Part shown: piece after piece, positions 9,779 to 20,877 of the stretch
How positions within the stretch are numbered: position 1 is the stretch's first letter
How the letters are laid out: every line of letters starts with the position of its first letter
Assembly: GCA_028279275.1 (NCBI GenBank)
Contig: JANQOB010000016.1
Coordinates: 1-64,000 of the forward strand
Source of the DNA: Gammaproteobacteria bacterium
GTDB lineage: Bacteria; Pseudomonadota; Gammaproteobacteria; UBA4575
Direction of reading: 5' to 3'
Length of the DNA: 64,000 bases
Translations under genes and position numbers: made by a program
The notes under the pieces: generated by a model
What the model saw: the letters and a program-made list of their open reading frames with translations, nothing else
Told to the model about the DNA's origin: nothing
Database searches by the model: none

Positions 9779-11115
9779 TGTCTCGTGCTGCTGCTAATGT
9801 AGGTTCTCTTGCGGGTTTGGGCCAGGTATCCGAGCTACGTAAGCGTCTTTTATTCGTTTTATTTGCGCTAATTGTTTATCGCATTGGCACGTTTATCCCT
9901 GTGCCAGGAATAGACCCTGGTGCGATGAGCAGATTTTTTGAAGAGCAAAGCAGCACGATTTTGGGAATGTTCAATATGTTTTCTGGTGGCGCATTAGAGC
10001 GATTGAGCATTTTTGCCCTTGGAATCATGCCTTACATATCAGCATCTATCATCATGCAATTAATGAGTGCTGTGTTGCCGTCTCTTAAAGAGTTAAAGAA
10101 AGAAGGTGAAGCTGGGCGTAGAAAGATTACTCAGTACACACGTTATGGAACATTGTTTTTAGCTACTTTCCAAGCCATTGGTGTTTCTATTGCATTACAG
10201 AATCAGCAAATCGCATTATCACCTGGTGTTGGTTTTATGTTTACCGCAACTATTTCCTTAGTTACCGGTGCAATCTTTTTAATGTGGTTAGGTGAGCAAA
10301 TTACCGAATACGGCATTGGTAATGGTATTTCTATCATTATTTTTGCCGGCATTGTAGCGGGTCTACCATCTGCAATTGGCGGCACCTTAGATTTAGTTTC
10401 TCAAGGCGCGATGGGCGAAGGATTTGCGCTATTTTTATTCCTAATGGCAATTTTAGTTACTGCATTCGTGATTTTTGTTGAACGTGCGCAAAGACGAATT
10501 ACGGTCAACTACGCGCGTAGGCAACAAGGTAGAAAAATGTATGCTGCCCAGTCTTCACATTTGCCTTTAAAACTTAACATGTCTGGCGTAATTCCACCTA
10601 TTTTTGCATCAAGTATTATTTTATTTCCAGCGACTTTATTACAGTGGACCAGTAGTGCTGAAGGAAACTTTTCGTTTTTAAATAGTATTGCTACTGCAAT
10701 TTCTCCAGGACAACCTTTGTATGTAATGTTATATGCATTTGCAATTGTATTTTTCTGTTTCTTTTATACTGCAATCGTTTTTGATTCGCGTGAGACAGCA
10801 GATAATTTAAAGCGCTCTGGAGCCTTTATTCCAGGTATTCGTCCAGGTGACCAAACTGCTAATTATATAGATTCAGTTCTGACTCGCTTAACCGCTGTAG
10901 GTGCTGTCTACATTACATTAGTGTGTTTACTACCAGAATTTCTAATTTTGGAATTTGGTGTACCTTTTTATTTTGGCGGTACATCTTTGTTGATTATTGT
11001 TGTAGTAGTGATGGACTTTATGGCGCAGGTGCAAGCGCATTTAATGTCTCATCAGTATGAGGGCTTAATGAAGAAAGCAAATTTGAGAGGATCGGGGCGT
11101 AATAGGGCTCGTTAA
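9778..11115 (+). CDS. secY: Preprotein translocase channel subunit SecY
   Basis: 445 residues with about ten predicted membrane helices, the SecY architecture. Landmarks are [13 protein letters not shown], the plug-side [31 protein letters not shown] segment, the cytosolic loop [21 protein letters not shown] and the C-terminal [13 protein letters not shown]. With SecE and SecG it forms the inner-membrane channel for Sec-dependent export and insertion, driven by SecA or the ribosome. It sits in its usual place between rplO and rpmJ. Confidence 0.98.
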   Translation: MSRAAANVGSLAGLGQVSELRKRLLFVLFALIVYRIGTFIPVPGIDPGAMSRFFEEQSSTILGMFNMFSGGALERLSIFALGIMPYISASIIMQLMSAVLPSLKELKKEGEAGRRKITQYTRYGTLFLATFQAIGVSIALQNQQIALSPGVGFMFTATISLVTGAIFLMWLGEQITEYGIGNGISIIIFAGIVAGLPSAIGGTLDLVSQGAMGEGFALFLFLMAILVTAFVIFVERAQRRITVNYARRQQGRKMYAAQSSHLPLKLNMSGVIPPIFASSIILFPATLLQWTSSAEGNFSFLNSIATAISPGQPLYVMLYAFAIVFFCFFYTAIVFDSRETADNLKRSGAFIPGIRPGDQTANYIDSVLTRLTAVGAVYITLVCLLPEFLILEFGVPFYFGGTSLLIIVVVVMDFMAQVQAHLMSHQYEGLMKKANLRGSGRNRAR

Positions 11116-11141
11116 TAGAGTGTAGGAATTAAAGAAGAATT

Positions 11142-11255
11142 ATGAAAGTACGAGCATCGGTTAAAAAAATGTGTCGCAATTGCAAAGTGATTCGCCGAAA
11201 TGGTGTTGTGCGCGTGATTTGTAAAGACCCACGCCATAAGCAGCGACAAGGTTAA
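11142..11255 (+). CDS. rpmJ: 50S ribosomal protein L36 (zinc-binding form)
   Basis: A 37-residue ORF found by reading the secY-rpsM gap: [19 protein letters not shown] continuing to [10 protein letters not shown]. The CxxC...C...H pattern marks the zinc-binding form. L36 is the smallest 50S protein and binds domain VI of 23S rRNA. Only 30 nt separate it from rpsM, so there is no room for a long alpha-operon leader directly upstream of rpsM. Confidence 0.97.
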   Translation: MKVRASVKKMCRNCKVIRRNGVVRVICKDPRHKQRQG

Positions 11256-11285
11256 AATTAGATTTAGATTAAGGCATATATATAA

Positions 11286-11642
11286 ATGGCACGTATAGCA
11301 GGAATTAATGTACCGGTACACAAACATACCGTTATAGCATTGACCTCTATTTATGGTATTGGTCGAGCGCTGTCGAACAAAATATGTGAGTCGGCAAATG
11401 TTGCACCCGATGCAAAGATAAAAGATCTCAGCGAAGATGAAGTCGGTCGACTGCGTACTGAAATTGCAAAGTATCGAGTGGAAGGTGATTTGCGTAGGGA
11501 GATCACAGTAAATATTAAAAGATTAATGGACCTGGGTACCTACAGAGGTATTCGCCACCGACGTGGATTACCGCTCCGTGGGCAACGCACACGTACTAAT
11601 GCACGTACACGTAAAGGTCCCCGTAGACCAATTAAACGATAA
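11286..11642 (+). CDS. rpsM: 30S ribosomal protein S13
   Basis: 118 residues. [49 protein letters not shown] and the basic tail [22 protein letters not shown] are characteristic. S13 forms bridges between the 30S head and the 50S subunit. First gene of the alpha-type group here. Confidence 0.98.
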   Translation: MARIAGINVPVHKHTVIALTSIYGIGRALSNKICESANVAPDAKIKDLSEDEVGRLRTEIAKYRVEGDLRREITVNIKRLMDLGTYRGIRHRRGLPLRGQRTRTNARTRKGPRRPIKR

Positions 11643-11677
11643 GACTTGTTAATAATAGAGTTTAAAGAATATTCAAT

Positions 11678-12067
11678 ATGGCAAAAACACCAACACGTAC
11701 ACGAAAAAAGGTAAAACGCGTTGTAACAGATGGCGTTGCACATGTGCATGCATCTTTTAATAACACTATTGTGACAATAACTGATCGTCAAGGTAATGCG
11801 CTTTCATGGGCCACTTCTGGTGGTTCAGGATTCCGCGGTTCGCGTAAAAGTACACCCTTTGCTGCACAGGTTGCTGCAGATCGTGCTGGGCAAGCAGCAT
11901 TAGAATATGGCTTGAAAAATTTGGAAGTGCGTATTAAAGGGCCAGGGCCGGGTCGTGAATCAGCGGTGCGCGCATTGCATGCAGTAGGTTATAAAATTAC
12001 AAATATAAACGACATTACACCCATTCCTCATAATGGTTGTCGTCCACCGAAGCGTCGTCGTGTTTAA
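11678..12067 (+). CDS. rpsK: 30S ribosomal protein S11
   Basis: 129 residues. [21 protein letters not shown], the [16 protein letters not shown] loop and the C-terminal [15 protein letters not shown] are invariant features of S11, which binds the 16S rRNA platform near the E-site mRNA. Confidence 0.98.
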   Translation: MAKTPTRTRKKVKRVVTDGVAHVHASFNNTIVTITDRQGNALSWATSGGSGFRGSRKSTPFAAQVAADRAGQAALEYGLKNLEVRIKGPGPGRESAVRALHAVGYKITNINDITPIPHNGCRPPKRRRV

Positions 12068-12078
12068 AGGTTGAAATT

Positions 12079-12699
12079 ATGGCACGTTATTTAGGACCAA
12101 AATGCAAATTAAGTCGTCGTGAAGGCACCGACCTCATGTTGAAAGGTCGTGCACGACCACTTGATAGTAAATGTAAAATTGACAAACAACCCGGTCAGCA
12201 TGGTGATAAGCGTGGTCGACCTTCTAACTATGGGATGCAACTACGTGAAAAGCAAAAATTGCGTCGAATTTACGGGGTGTTAGAGCGTCAGTTTAGGAAC
12301 TATTATAAAAAAGCTTCACGCATAAAAGGTTCTACCGGTGAAAACTTATTGCAATTGCTTGAATGCAGATTAGACAATGTTCTTTATCGCATGGGCTTTG
12401 GGGTAACCCGTGCAGAATGTCGTCAACTTATTAGTCATAAAGCAATAATGGTAAATGGAGGTATCGTGAATATACCTTCTTATCACGTTTCACCAAGTGA
12501 TGTGGTTGAAGTGAGGGAAAAAGCCAAGAAGCAGTTAAGAATACAGGATGCACTAAACACTGCGGAGCAGTTAGGTTTACCAGAATGGGTTGAGGTGGAT
12601 ATCAAGAAAATGCAAGGTACATTCAAATCCGTCCCAGAACGAGGAGATTTACCACCTGATATTAATGAATCACTCGTAGTTGAGTTGTATTCAAAGTAA
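12079..12699 (+). CDS. rpsD: 30S ribosomal protein S4
   Basis: 206 residues from the ATG at 12079 ([19 protein letters not shown]), the standard start and length. The in-frame extension back to 12037 lies inside rpsK and is rejected. The S4 RNA-binding domain ([30 protein letters not shown]) is present. S4 starts 30S assembly and represses the alpha operon in E. coli. Confidence 0.98.
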   Translation: MARYLGPKCKLSRREGTDLMLKGRARPLDSKCKIDKQPGQHGDKRGRPSNYGMQLREKQKLRRIYGVLERQFRNYYKKASRIKGSTGENLLQLLECRLDNVLYRMGFGVTRAECRQLISHKAIMVNGGIVNIPSYHVSPSDVVEVREKAKKQLRIQDALNTAEQLGLPEWVEVDIKKMQGTFKSVPERGDLPPDINESLVVELYSK

Positions 12700-12751
12700 T
12701 CAGTAAGATTAGTTTTGCCAAATATATATTTAGTTATAAAGAGGGTTATCA

Positions 12752-13744
12752 ATGGTTGCAACAAGTGAATTATTAAAGCCTAGAGTTGTTGATGTTCAAG
12801 TAACTGATGAATGTCATGCCAAAGTTGTACTTGAGCCGCTTGAGCGTGGTTTTGGTCATACTCTTGGTAATGCATTACGTCGAATTTTGTTGTCATCTAT
12901 TCAAGGTTGCGCAGTGGTTGAGGTGCAAATTGATGGAGTGCTACACGAGTACACTGCTATTGAAGGTGTACAAGAAGATGTGGTGGACATCTTATTGAAC
13001 CTAAAAGGTGTTGCCGCAGTAATGCATAACAAAAATGAAGCGATGTTAACTTTGCACAAGACGGGTCCAGGTGTTGCCACTGCAGGGGATATCGAAACCG
13101 ACCATGATGTGGAGATCATTAACAAAGATCATGTAATTGCGCATTTGACTGAGCAAGGATCTTTAAGCATGACACTTAAGATTTCAAAAGGTCGTGGCTA
13201 TCAACCGGCAACGCAACGAAGAAATGAAGATGATCGTGCTATCGGTTCATTATTATTAGACGCAAGTTTTAGTCCGGTTCGCAAGGTTGCTTATTCAGTC
13301 GATAGTGCTCGTGTGGAACAAAGAACTGACTTAGATAAACTCATCGTTGATTTAGAAACGAATGGAACAGTTGATCCAGAAGAAACTATTCGCAAGGCGG
13401 CAGGTATATTACAACAACAATTATCCGTATTTGTTGATTTGCAAGGCGATGAACAAGTTGAACAAGAGAAAACTGAGACAGAAATTGATCCGATACTGGT
13501 TCGTCCTGTAGACGATTTAGAATTAACTGTGCGTTCGGCAAATTGTTTGAAAGCAGAAAACATTTACTATATTGGTGATCTAATTCAACGCACTGAAGTG
13601 GAGTTATTAAAAACACCTAACTTGGGTAAAAAATCACTCACTGAAATTAAAGATGTTTTAGGCACACATGGATTATCATTAGGCATGCGTCTAGAAAACT
13701 GGCCGCCGGCCAATTTGCGCGAAGAACGTAAAGTTATTATTTAA
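12752..13744 (+). CDS. rpoA: RNA polymerase alpha subunit
   Basis: 330 residues. The N-terminal dimerisation domain (about 1-235) shows [23 protein letters not shown]; an acidic linker follows; the C-terminal domain (about 250-330) has the [17 protein letters not shown] and [16 protein letters not shown] helix-hairpin-helix segments that bind UP elements and activators. It follows rpsD and precedes rplQ, as in the alpha operon. Confidence 0.98.
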   Translation: MVATSELLKPRVVDVQVTDECHAKVVLEPLERGFGHTLGNALRRILLSSIQGCAVVEVQIDGVLHEYTAIEGVQEDVVDILLNLKGVAAVMHNKNEAMLTLHKTGPGVATAGDIETDHDVEIINKDHVIAHLTEQGSLSMTLKISKGRGYQPATQRRNEDDRAIGSLLLDASFSPVRKVAYSVDSARVEQRTDLDKLIVDLETNGTVDPEETIRKAAGILQQQLSVFVDLQGDEQVEQEKTETEIDPILVRPVDDLELTVRSANCLKAENIYYIGDLIQRTEVELLKTPNLGKKSLTEIKDVLGTHGLSLGMRLENWPPANLREERKVII

Positions 13745-13762
13745 TTAAAATAGGAAATTGTT

Positions 13763-14131
13763 GTGAGACATCGAAAGTCGGGTCGACATTTAAATCGCAA
13801 TAGCCCACATCGTAAAGCGATGATGAGTAATATGGCGACCTCGTTATTTTCACATGAAGTAATTAGAACTACTTTGCCAAAAGCAAAGGAGCTGCGCCGC
13901 TATGCAGAGCCACTTATTACTTTAGCAAAAGAAGATAGTGTCGATAAAAGACGTTTAGCTTTTTCGCGCTTACGCGATAAAGCTGCAGTTGGAAAATTAT
14001 TTTCTGAACTTGGACCACGTTATAAAGAACGACCCGGAGGTTACACACGAATTCTTAAATGCGGCTTTCGTCCTGGTGACAATGCTCCTATGGCTCTCGT
14101 TGAACTCGTCGATCGCCCCCTCGAAGAATAA
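13763..14131 (+). CDS. rplQ: 50S ribosomal protein L17
   Basis: 122 residues beginning with GTG ([20 protein letters not shown]), the standard N-terminus, so the GTG start is well supported. It shows [26 protein letters not shown]. This is the last gene of the ribosomal run; a strong intrinsic terminator follows 24 bp later. Confidence 0.98.
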   Translation: MRHRKSGRHLNRNSPHRKAMMSNMATSLFSHEVIRTTLPKAKELRRYAEPLITLAKEDSVDKRRLAFSRLRDKAAVGKLFSELGPRYKERPGGYTRILKCGFRPGDNAPMALVELVDRPLEE

Positions 14132-14149
14132 TCTCTAAATAATTTACAC

Positions 14150-14180
14150 AAAAAAGCCAGGGCATACCCTGGCTTTTTTA
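14150..14180. terminator. Bidirectional intrinsic terminator between rplQ and uvrA
   Basis: Perfect 7-bp GC-rich stem GCCAGGG (14156-14162) / CCCTGGC (14167-14173) with a CATA loop, flanked by an A-run on the left and a T-run on the right. It can stop the + strand ribosomal transcript and the converging uvrA transcript. Confidence 0.92.
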
Positions 14181-14181
14181 T

Positions 14182-17034
14182 TTATGCTAATTTTTTATTT
14201 AAATTTTTATTATCGATAAGGGTGTTTTTTAAATAATGTCCAGTTGCTGAATTTTCGTGTCTAGAAATTTCCTCCGGCGTTCCTGTTGCAACTACATTTC
14301 CTCCTCTATGTCCTCCTTCAGGACCAAGGTCAATTATCCAATCCGCCGTTTTAATAACATCTAAGTTATGTTCGATAACAATGACCGTGTTACCCTTATC
14401 TCGCAGTCGATGTAAAACTTTCAATAACTGTTCGACATCATAGAAGTGTAAACCTGTTGTAGGTTCATCAAGTATATACAGTGTATTACCTGTACTTCGC
14501 TTAGAAAGTTCTCGTGATAATTTAACTCGTTGTGCTTCACCACCTGATAACGTGGTTGCACTTTGCCCAAGCGTAATATATGAGAGCCCAACATCCATTA
14601 AAGTATCTAATTTACGTTTTACAACTGGTATGGCATTAAAAAATTCCACTGCATCTTCAACAGTCATCTGTAGCACTTCATGTATATTTTTCTCTTTAAA
14701 TAGAATCTCAAGAGTCTCACGGTTATAACGTTTGCCATGGCAAATATCACAAGGAACATAGATATCCGGAAGAAAATGCATTTCAACTTTAATTACGCCG
14801 TCACCTTGGCAGGCTTCACATCGTCCACCTTTAACATTAAAGCTGAATCTTCCCGGAGAATAACCACGAGAACGTGATTCTTGGGTATTGGCAAACAATT
14901 CGCGAATGGGTGTAAATAAGCCTGTATAAGTTGCAGGGTTTGAACGTGGTGTTCGTCCAATGGGGCTTTGATTAATATCTATAACTTTATCGATTTTATC
15001 TAAGCCCTTAATATCTTTGCATTCAGATGGGAGTAGTCCGGAGCCGTATATGTGCCTCATGCAGAACTTATATAAAGTATCATTGATAAGTGTCGATTTT
15101 CCTGACCCGGATACACCCGTGATAACTGTTAGTAAGCCTAAGGGGATTTCTACATTTATATTTTTTAGATTATTACCTGATGCTTTTACTATCTTAATCG
15201 TCTCACTTTTTTGAAATGGTAATCTCATTTCTGGCAGTGGAATCATTCTGTTACCCGAAAGATACTGTCCAGTTAGTGATGCAGAATTATTTTCGATATC
15301 TTCAGGAGCACCTTCTGCCACCACTTTACCGCCATGCACACCTGCACCTGGACCAATATCTAAAACATGGTCAGCGCTACGAATGGCTTCCTCATCGTGT
15401 TCAACAACAATTACAGTATTGCCTAATTCTTTTAGATAGTTGAGTGTATCAAGCAAGCGTTGGTTATCGCGTTGGTGCAAACCAATGGAGGGTTCATCAA
15501 GTATATAGGTCACGCCAACTAAACCCGATCCTATTTGACTAGCAAGGCGAATACGTTGCGCTTCTCCACCGGATAATGTGTCGGCACTTCTGTCAAGGGT
15601 CAAGTAGTCAAGGCCTACATTAACTAAGAATTTAAGTCGCTCGTTAATTTCATTTATTACTTTTTCACCCACTTTCGCAAGGTGACCCGGTAATTTCAGT
15701 TTTTGAAAAAAATTAAGGGCTTCTTCTGTAGACCAAGAAGTAACAGCGGGTAAGTTAACTTTTTGGATAAATACGTTTCTTGCTTCAGTATTTAATCTTT
15801 CGCCATTACAAGTCTGACAAGTTTGAGTGGTGAGATATTTACTAAGTTCTTCGCGTACCGCGCTGGATTCCGTCTCGTGAAAACGCCTGTCCATGTTTGG
15901 AATAATGCCCTCAAACGAATGCCAACGTTTATAGACTTTTCCTTTTTCGTTAGTGTATTTAAATTGAATCTCCTCATCTTCACTACCATAAAGAAGAATA
16001 TCCTGTATTTCTTCTTCTAATTCATTATAAGGTGCTTCGATGTCAAATTCGTAGTGATCAGCAAGTGATTGGATCATGTTAAAATAATAGGCGTTGCGTC
16101 GATCCCAGCCGCGTATCGCTCCACCTGCCAGGCTAATATCATCATTTACAACCACTAGTTCAGGATCAAAAAATTCTTCAACACCCAGTCCATCGCAATC
16201 CTTACACGCTCCGACTGGGTTATTAAAAGAGAATAAACGTGGTTCCAGTTCATTCAGACTATATCCACATTTAGGACAAGCAAACTTCGCAGAAAAAACA
16301 AGTTCCGCCTCATCTGGATTATCCATTGAGCAAATTATTGCAATATCATCAGCAAGCTTTAATGCTGTTTCAAAGGACTCAGCTAATCGCGATTTTAAAT
16401 TTTGCTTGATTTTGAATCGGTCAACGATTACTTCGATATTATGTTTGCGGCGTAAATCAAGCTTTGGAGGTGCATCCAACTCATAAATCTCTCCATCTAT
16501 ACGGGCACGAATGAATCCATCGGCTTGGAGTTTTGCAAGTAATTGAACATGCTCACCTTTGCGATTTTGAATGACCGGTGCAAGCAACATATATTTTTTA
16601 TCTTCCTCAAAAGAAAGTACTTTATCCACCATTTGACTAATGGTTTGTGCATGAAGATCTATATGATGTGTGGGGCACCTTGGAGTGCCTGCTCTTGCAT
16701 ATAAAAGTCGAAGGTAGTCGTATATCTCAGTAATGGTGCCTACAGTTGAGCGTGGGTTATGAGAAGTTGCTTTTTGTTCTATAGATATCGAAGGAGATAA
16801 ACCATCAATGGAATCTACATCGGGTTTATCCATGCGAGCCAAAAATTGCCGTGCATAAGCTGATAAAGATTCAACGTAACGTCTTTGACCTTCGGCAAAA
16901 ATTGTGTCGAATGCAAGAGATGATTTTCCTGAACCTGATAATCCAGTAATTACAATTAATTTATCTCTAGGGAGATCGATATCGATATTTTGTAGATTAT
17001 GAGTCCGTGCCCCACGGATACTAATTTTTTTCAT
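14182..17034 (-). CDS. uvrA: Excinuclease ABC subunit A
   Basis: 950 residues, the usual length. Two ABC ATPase modules are visible, each with a Walker A ([14 protein letters not shown] near the start; [14 protein letters not shown] in the second half) and LSGGEAQR signatures, plus zinc-binding CxxC pairs (CPKCGYSL...CKDC and CEACQGDG...CDICHG). UvrA finds bulky DNA lesions in nucleotide excision repair and loads UvrB. It is divergent from ssb. In E. coli this promoter region is LexA-controlled; I found no CTGT-N8-ACAG box in the 258-bp gap. Confidence 0.98.
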   Translation of the reverse strand: MKKISIRGARTHNLQNIDIDLPRDKLIVITGLSGSGKSSLAFDTIFAEGQRRYVESLSAYARQFLARMDKPDVDSIDGLSPSISIEQKATSHNPRSTVGTITEIYDYLRLLYARAGTPRCPTHHIDLHAQTISQMVDKVLSFEEDKKYMLLAPVIQNRKGEHVQLLAKLQADGFIRARIDGEIYELDAPPKLDLRRKHNIEVIVDRFKIKQNLKSRLAESFETALKLADDIAIICSMDNPDEAELVFSAKFACPKCGYSLNELEPRLFSFNNPVGACKDCDGLGVEEFFDPELVVVNDDISLAGGAIRGWDRRNAYYFNMIQSLADHYEFDIEAPYNELEEEIQDILLYGSEDEEIQFKYTNEKGKVYKRWHSFEGIIPNMDRRFHETESSAVREELSKYLTTQTCQTCNGERLNTEARNVFIQKVNLPAVTSWSTEEALNFFQKLKLPGHLAKVGEKVINEINERLKFLVNVGLDYLTLDRSADTLSGGEAQRIRLASQIGSGLVGVTYILDEPSIGLHQRDNQRLLDTLNYLKELGNTVIVVEHDEEAIRSADHVLDIGPGAGVHGGKVVAEGAPEDIENNSASLTGQYLSGNRMIPLPEMRLPFQKSETIKIVKASGNNLKNINVEIPLGLLTVITGVSGSGKSTLINDTLYKFCMRHIYGSGLLPSECKDIKGLDKIDKVIDINQSPIGRTPRSNPATYTGLFTPIRELFANTQESRSRGYSPGRFSFNVKGGRCEACQGDGVIKVEMHFLPDIYVPCDICHGKRYNRETLEILFKEKNIHEVLQMTVEDAVEFFNAIPVVKRKLDTLMDVGLSYITLGQSATTLSGGEAQRVKLSRELSKRSTGNTLYILDEPTTGLHFYDVEQLLKVLHRLRDKGNTVIVIEHNLDVIKTADWIIDLGPEGGHRGGNVVATGTPEEISRHENSATGHYLKNTLIDNKNLNKKLA

Positions 17035-17198
17035 TCCTTGGCTCGGTAAGTATCAAACCTACTAATATACTTGTATTTTAAGAAGAGAGTGAACTATTGA
17101 TTGATATTCTTAGAGATATAGTGACTCATAGATCAGTAAATTAGCATATTTGATTCAACTAGATTCTTATAAGTAAAGTCTGATATGCGGATGGTTAA

Positions 17199-17231
17199 AA
17201 AACACACATCTATATAGAGGCCGTGTGTTTT
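17199..17231 (+). promoter_or_regulatory. Inverted repeat upstream of ssb
   Basis: 9-bp arms AAAACACAC (17199-17207) and GTGTGTTTT (17223-17231) around a 15-nt centre, 61 bp before the ssb ATG. It could be a protein-binding site or a hairpin in the ssb leader. A weak terminator is also possible but no gene on the + strand lies just upstream. Function unknown. Confidence 0.35.
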
Positions 17232-17292
17232 AGAGTATAAGGACGTAAAATGTAAATTTATATAATTATACTTAATATATAGGTGGGTAAAG

Positions 17293-17733
17293 ATGGCGAG
17301 AGGCGTAAATAAAGTGATATTGGTTGGAAATCTAGGACAGGATCCAGAAATCAAGTACATGCCCAGTGGGCAAGCCGTGTGCAATATTAGTGTTGCAACA
17401 ACGGAGTCATGGAATGATAAAACCTCCGGGGAGAAAGTAGAGAAGACGGAGTGGCACCGAGTAGTATTTTTTCGCCGTTTAGCCGAAATAGCAGGCGAGT
17501 ATTTACGCAAAGGATCCCAGGTATACGTAGAAGGGCGATTGCAAACAAGAAAATGGCAAGACCAAAGTGGTAATGATCGTTATACGACAGAAATAGTAGC
17601 GAATGAAATGCAGATGTTAGGTGGTAAAGGTGGTGGTGTAGCGTCAATGCCTGAATCTAATTCACCAGCTTCACAACCTGAGCCGGTGGCAGCAGGTTCA
17701 TCGGATGATTTCGATGATGATATTCCGTTTTGA
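17293..17733 (+). CDS. ssb: Single-stranded DNA-binding protein
   Basis: 146 residues. The OB-fold (about 1-110) starts [20 protein letters not shown] and contains [31 protein letters not shown] short flexible linker leads to the acidic tip DDFDDDIPF, the docking site for RecO, RecQ, PriA and Pol III chi. The linker is shorter than in E. coli SSB (178 aa). It marks the last housekeeping gene before the polysaccharide locus. Confidence 0.98.
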   Translation: MARGVNKVILVGNLGQDPEIKYMPSGQAVCNISVATTESWNDKTSGEKVEKTEWHRVVFFRRLAEIAGEYLRKGSQVYVEGRLQTRKWQDQSGNDRYTTEIVANEMQMLGGKGGGVASMPESNSPASQPEPVAAGSSDDFDDDIPF

Positions 17734-17822
17734 TTAGTAATCACTTTTTTTATGAAAAAGTTAATGGCTCGCTAAAATATAAACTTTCAATATATAAACG
17801 CTTTACATTAATTATTAAGTTT

Positions 17823-17837
17823 GTGGCAACATGCCAC
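17823..17837 (+). other. Short hairpin between ssb and the polysaccharide locus
   Basis: GTGGCA (17823-17828) / TGCCAC (17832-17837) with an ACA loop, followed by a T-rich but interrupted stretch (TATTGTTTTG). It could be a weak terminator of ssb. The 140-bp gap has no convincing sigma-70 promoter by eye. Confidence 0.3.
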
Positions 17838-17873
17838 TATTGTTTTGATATTGTCTAATAAAGAATTAAAAAA

Positions 17874-18935
17874 ATGATCCAGTATCCTGATCCAATCGTT
17901 GATCGCAAGATTCGTTTTTCTCTTGTAGGTTGCGGACGAATTTCTAAAAATCATTTTAATGCAATTAAATCACACTCTGATCGTGCTGAACTTGTTGGTA
18001 TTTGTGATGTAGACCCTGCTGCATTACGGCAGGCAGAGTCAGAAACTGGAGCAACACCATACAAAAGCTTCCCTGATCTACTAAAAAAATCAAACGCTGA
18101 TGCAGTAATTTTATCTACACCATCTGGATTGCACCCGGACCAGACAATAGCTATTGCTGCTGCAGGTAAACACGTTATTACTGAAAAACCAATGGCGACT
18201 CGTTGGCATGATGGATTGCGGATGGTTAAAGCGTGTGATGATTCAAATGTGCGATTATTTGTAGTAAAACAGAATAGAAGAAATTCAACTCTGCAAATGT
18301 TAAAAAATGCGATTGATAAAGGACGATTTGGTCGAATTTATATGGTTAATTTAAATGTATTTTGGACAAGGCCACAAGAATATTATGATAGCGCTGCTTG
18401 GAGAGGGACGTGGGAGTTTGATGGTGGTGCATTCATGAATCAAGCGAGTCACTATGTTGATCTATTAGATTGGTTGATAGGACCAATTGAAAGCATGCAA
18501 GCTTATACTGCGACACTTGCAAGAAATATTGAAGTTGAAGACACGGGTGTGATCAGTGTCAAGTGGCGTTCAGGGGCTTTGGGATCGATGAATGTGACCA
18601 TGCTTACTTACCCTAAAAATCTTGAAGGTAGCATCACAATAATAGGAGAAAAAGGGACAGCGCGTATTGGAGGAGTGGCTGTTAATGAAATTCAACATTG
18701 GGAGTTTTCGGAGTCTTCAGAGGATGATCAGCGGATTCAAGAGGCAAGCTATGAAACAACATCAGTATATGGCTTTGGTCACCCTTTGTATTATGACAAT
18801 GTAATCAATGTTTTGAGGGGAGAAGCTGAGCCTGAAACGGATGGTAGAGAAGGCTTAAAATCTCTAGAAGTTCTCATCGCAGCATATTTGTCTGCTAAAG
18901 ATGGTAAGAGAGTAGCACTTCCTTTGGACTACTAA
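17874..18935 (+). CDS. wlbA: WlbA/WbpB-type UDP-GlcNAc-uronate 3-dehydrogenase (Gfo/Idh/MocA family)
   Basis: 353 residues. The Rossmann nucleotide motif GCGRIS is at 19-24, the catalytic EKP with Lys105 at 104-106, and the active-site His at about 193 in [19 protein letters not shown] and the WTRPQEYYD...[21 protein letters not shown] block closely resemble Bordetella WlbA and Pseudomonas WbpB, which oxidise C3 of UDP-N-acetylglucosaminuronic acid. That reaction begins a route to UDP-2,3-diacetamido sugars of O-antigens. The UDP-GlcNAc 6-dehydrogenase (WbpA) that would make the substrate is not in the window. Its TAA overlaps the next ATG (TAATG). Confidence 0.85.
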   Translation: MIQYPDPIVDRKIRFSLVGCGRISKNHFNAIKSHSDRAELVGICDVDPAALRQAESETGATPYKSFPDLLKKSNADAVILSTPSGLHPDQTIAIAAAGKHVITEKPMATRWHDGLRMVKACDDSNVRLFVVKQNRRNSTLQMLKNAIDKGRFGRIYMVNLNVFWTRPQEYYDSAAWRGTWEFDGGAFMNQASHYVDLLDWLIGPIESMQAYTATLARNIEVEDTGVISVKWRSGALGSMNVTMLTYPKNLEGSITIIGEKGTARIGGVAVNEIQHWEFSESSEDDQRIQEASYETTSVYGFGHPLYYDNVINVLRGEAEPETDGREGLKSLEVLIAAYLSAKDGKRVALPLDY

Positions 18936-19522
18936 TGACTGATATTACAATTCATCCAACTGCAATTGTTGATGATGGTGCGAAAATTGGTAAGGGTACG
19001 CGAGTGTGGCACTGGGCACATATTTGTGGCGGAGCAAAAATTGGAAAAAATTGCTCATTTGGTCAGAATACGTTTGTAGGTAATGATGTTGTCATTGGTA
19101 ACAATGTCAAAGTTCAAAACAATGTCTCTGTATATGATGCAGTAACAATTGAAGACGATGTTTTTTGCGGGCCTAGTATGGTCTTCACAAATGTCTATAA
19201 TCCTAGGTCTAAAATTGAGCGTAAAAGCGAATACCTTGATACCTTAGTTAAAAAAGGGGCTACTTTAGGGGCCAACTGTACTATTGTATGTGGTGTGACA
19301 GTCGGGCAGTTTGCATTTGTTGGTGCAGGAGCTGTTGTGAATAAAGATATACCGGCTTATGCCTTAATGATAGGGGTACCAGCTCGCCAGATTGGATGGA
19401 TGAGTGAGTATGGTGAGCAGTTAGATTTACCGCTTGAAGGAGATGCTATTACAGTTTGCTCACATACAGGTCAGAGATATAAACTTGAAAATTCAATATG
19501 TAAATTACACTCTGATCACTAA
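18935..19522 (+). CDS. wlbB: WlbB/WbpD-type N-acetyltransferase (left-handed beta helix)
   Basis: 195 residues. Many hexapeptide repeats ([22 protein letters not shown] onward, [28 protein letters not shown]) form a left-handed beta helix; the C-terminus has [11 protein letters not shown]. WlbB/WbpD transfers acetyl from acetyl-CoA to the 3-amino group of UDP-2-acetamido-3-amino-glucuronate. Coupling to wlbA (TAATG) supports the same pathway. A 346-bp gap follows, so this pair may be its own transcript. Confidence 0.82.
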   Translation: MTDITIHPTAIVDDGAKIGKGTRVWHWAHICGGAKIGKNCSFGQNTFVGNDVVIGNNVKVQNNVSVYDAVTIEDDVFCGPSMVFTNVYNPRSKIERKSEYLDTLVKKGATLGANCTIVCGVTVGQFAFVGAGAVVNKDIPAYALMIGVPARQIGWMSEYGEQLDLPLEGDAITVCSHTGQRYKLENSICKLHSDH

Positions 19523-19868
19523 AGTTGGCTCAAGGCTTCTGCTAGGTAAAAATTAATAGCAATTTAAGTTCAATATTCTCTAATTGAGAAAGATATTGCA
19601 CATTCTTAGTCCACAAATATATTCACACCTAGAAGTGAGATCAGAATAGTTCCAATATTTTGCGCATTGCGATTAAATAACTCTTAAATGAAAACGTATG
19701 ACTTTATTGTCATTGGCTTAATACCAATATACAAACTTAAAGAAAAATACGTAAATAATATTATTTTAATTCTGGAAATATAAAAATACGTTGATTTGGG
19801 TGCAAGCGTAAGCGATTGTGGTCTATCTCATTCAAGAATTTTTTATAAACAAATTATAGGTTAAATTT
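19523..19868. other. 346-bp intergenic region
   Basis: AT-rich and free of a convincing ORF, tRNA or strong terminator. A TTGATT at 19791-19796 could be a -35 element, but I see no good -10 at a suitable distance. No JUMPstart/ops (GGCGGTAG) element was seen, so RfaH control is not indicated. Confidence 0.5.
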
Positions 19869-20876
19869 ATGGATTTAGAAGGTAAGAGGTTTTTATTGAT
19901 TGGAGGTGCTGGTTTAATCGGATCACATACAGTTGATGAATTGTTAAAAGAAGATGTAAAAGAAATTTTAATTTACGATAATTTTACAAGAGGTCGAGAA
20001 GAAAATATTAAAGACGCTTTAGCGGATCCTAGAGTTAAAATATTCCAATTAGGCGGAGACTTGCTGCACCGTGATATTCTTGATAAAGCAATGAAGGATA
20101 TTGATGGTGTATTTCATTTTGCTGCACTCTGGTTATTGCATTGCTGGGATTATCCTCGTTCTGCATTTGAAGTTAATATTGGTGGCACATTCAATGTCTT
20201 GGAAGCCGTTATAAATAATGGTGTAAAACGCTTAGTCTATTCGTCATCTGCTTCAGTATATGGTGATGCAATTGAAGAACCCATGTTGGAAGATCATCCA
20301 TACAACAACACAAACTTTTACGGCGCTACAAAAATTGCGGGTGAACATATGTGTAGATCTCTTTATCATCGTTACAATGACACAGAGCAGCATTTTGATT
20401 ACGTAGGACTTAGATATATGAACGTATATGGTGCAAGGCAAGATTATAAAGGTGCTTATATTGCTGTCATTATGAAAATTCTAGATCGGTTAGATGCTGG
20501 GCAGCCTCCTGTAGTTTATGGAGATGGTTCTCAAGCATATGACTTTATATATGTAAGTGATTGCGGGCGTGCAAATGTAGCTGCAATGAAGTCAGATGCA
20601 ACCGACTCATTCTATAATGTTGGCACAGGGTTGAGAACGAGTATTAAAGAATTGGCAGAAATGGTGTTGGAAATAACAGGTTCCAATTTAAAGATTCAAT
20701 ATGAACCGGGTGGATTAACCTTTGTTAAAAATCGGATTGGAAGCCCATTGAGGGCGGAGCAAGAAATAGATTTTAAGGCGAAAATTGATTTGCGAGATGG
20801 GTTAGCAAAATTAATAGAATGGCGGGATAGTCATAAAGAAGAAGTAGCAAGCCGCCAACGTGCATCAAGTCTCTAA
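19869..20876 (+). CDS. NAD-dependent nucleotide-sugar epimerase/dehydratase (extended SDR)
   Basis: 335 residues. The glycine motif GGAGLIGSH is at 12-20 and the catalytic YGATK gives Tyr151 and Lys155, with the Ser cluster YSSSASVYGD before it. This is the extended short-chain dehydrogenase fold of UDP-sugar 4-epimerases and 4,6-dehydratases. The exact substrate cannot be read from the sequence. It ends 1 bp before the ATG of an aminotransferase, so the pair probably makes an amino sugar from a keto intermediate. Confidence 0.8.
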   Translation: MDLEGKRFLLIGGAGLIGSHTVDELLKEDVKEILIYDNFTRGREENIKDALADPRVKIFQLGGDLLHRDILDKAMKDIDGVFHFAALWLLHCWDYPRSAFEVNIGGTFNVLEAVINNGVKRLVYSSSASVYGDAIEEPMLEDHPYNNTNFYGATKIAGEHMCRSLYHRYNDTEQHFDYVGLRYMNVYGARQDYKGAYIAVIMKILDRLDAGQPPVVYGDGSQAYDFIYVSDCGRANVAAMKSDATDSFYNVGTGLRTSIKELAEMVLEITGSNLKIQYEPGGLTFVKNRIGSPLRAEQEIDFKAKIDLRDGLAKLIEWRDSHKEEVASRQRASSL

Positions 20877-20877
20877 A

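Noticed and set aside
12037..12078. Upstream extension of the rpsD frame
   Set aside because: It overlaps the conserved end of rpsK; S4 proteins begin MARYLGPK at 12079.
16094..16486. 130-codon open frame on the + strand opposite uvrA
   Set aside because: Ser/Pro/Arg-rich low-complexity translation that mirrors a strongly conserved uvrA coding region; no ribosome-binding context.
17035..17292. LexA/SOS operator for uvrA or ssb
   Set aside because: No CTGT-N8-ACAG or close variant found by reading both strands.
17133..17510. 125-codon open frame on the - strand across the ssb start
   Set aside because: It runs against the conserved ssb OB-fold and has no recognisable domain; a shadow frame.
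19523..19868. JUMPstart/ops element for RfaH at the glycan locus
   Set aside because: No GGCGGTAG core or the surrounding conserved block is present here or upstream of 17874.
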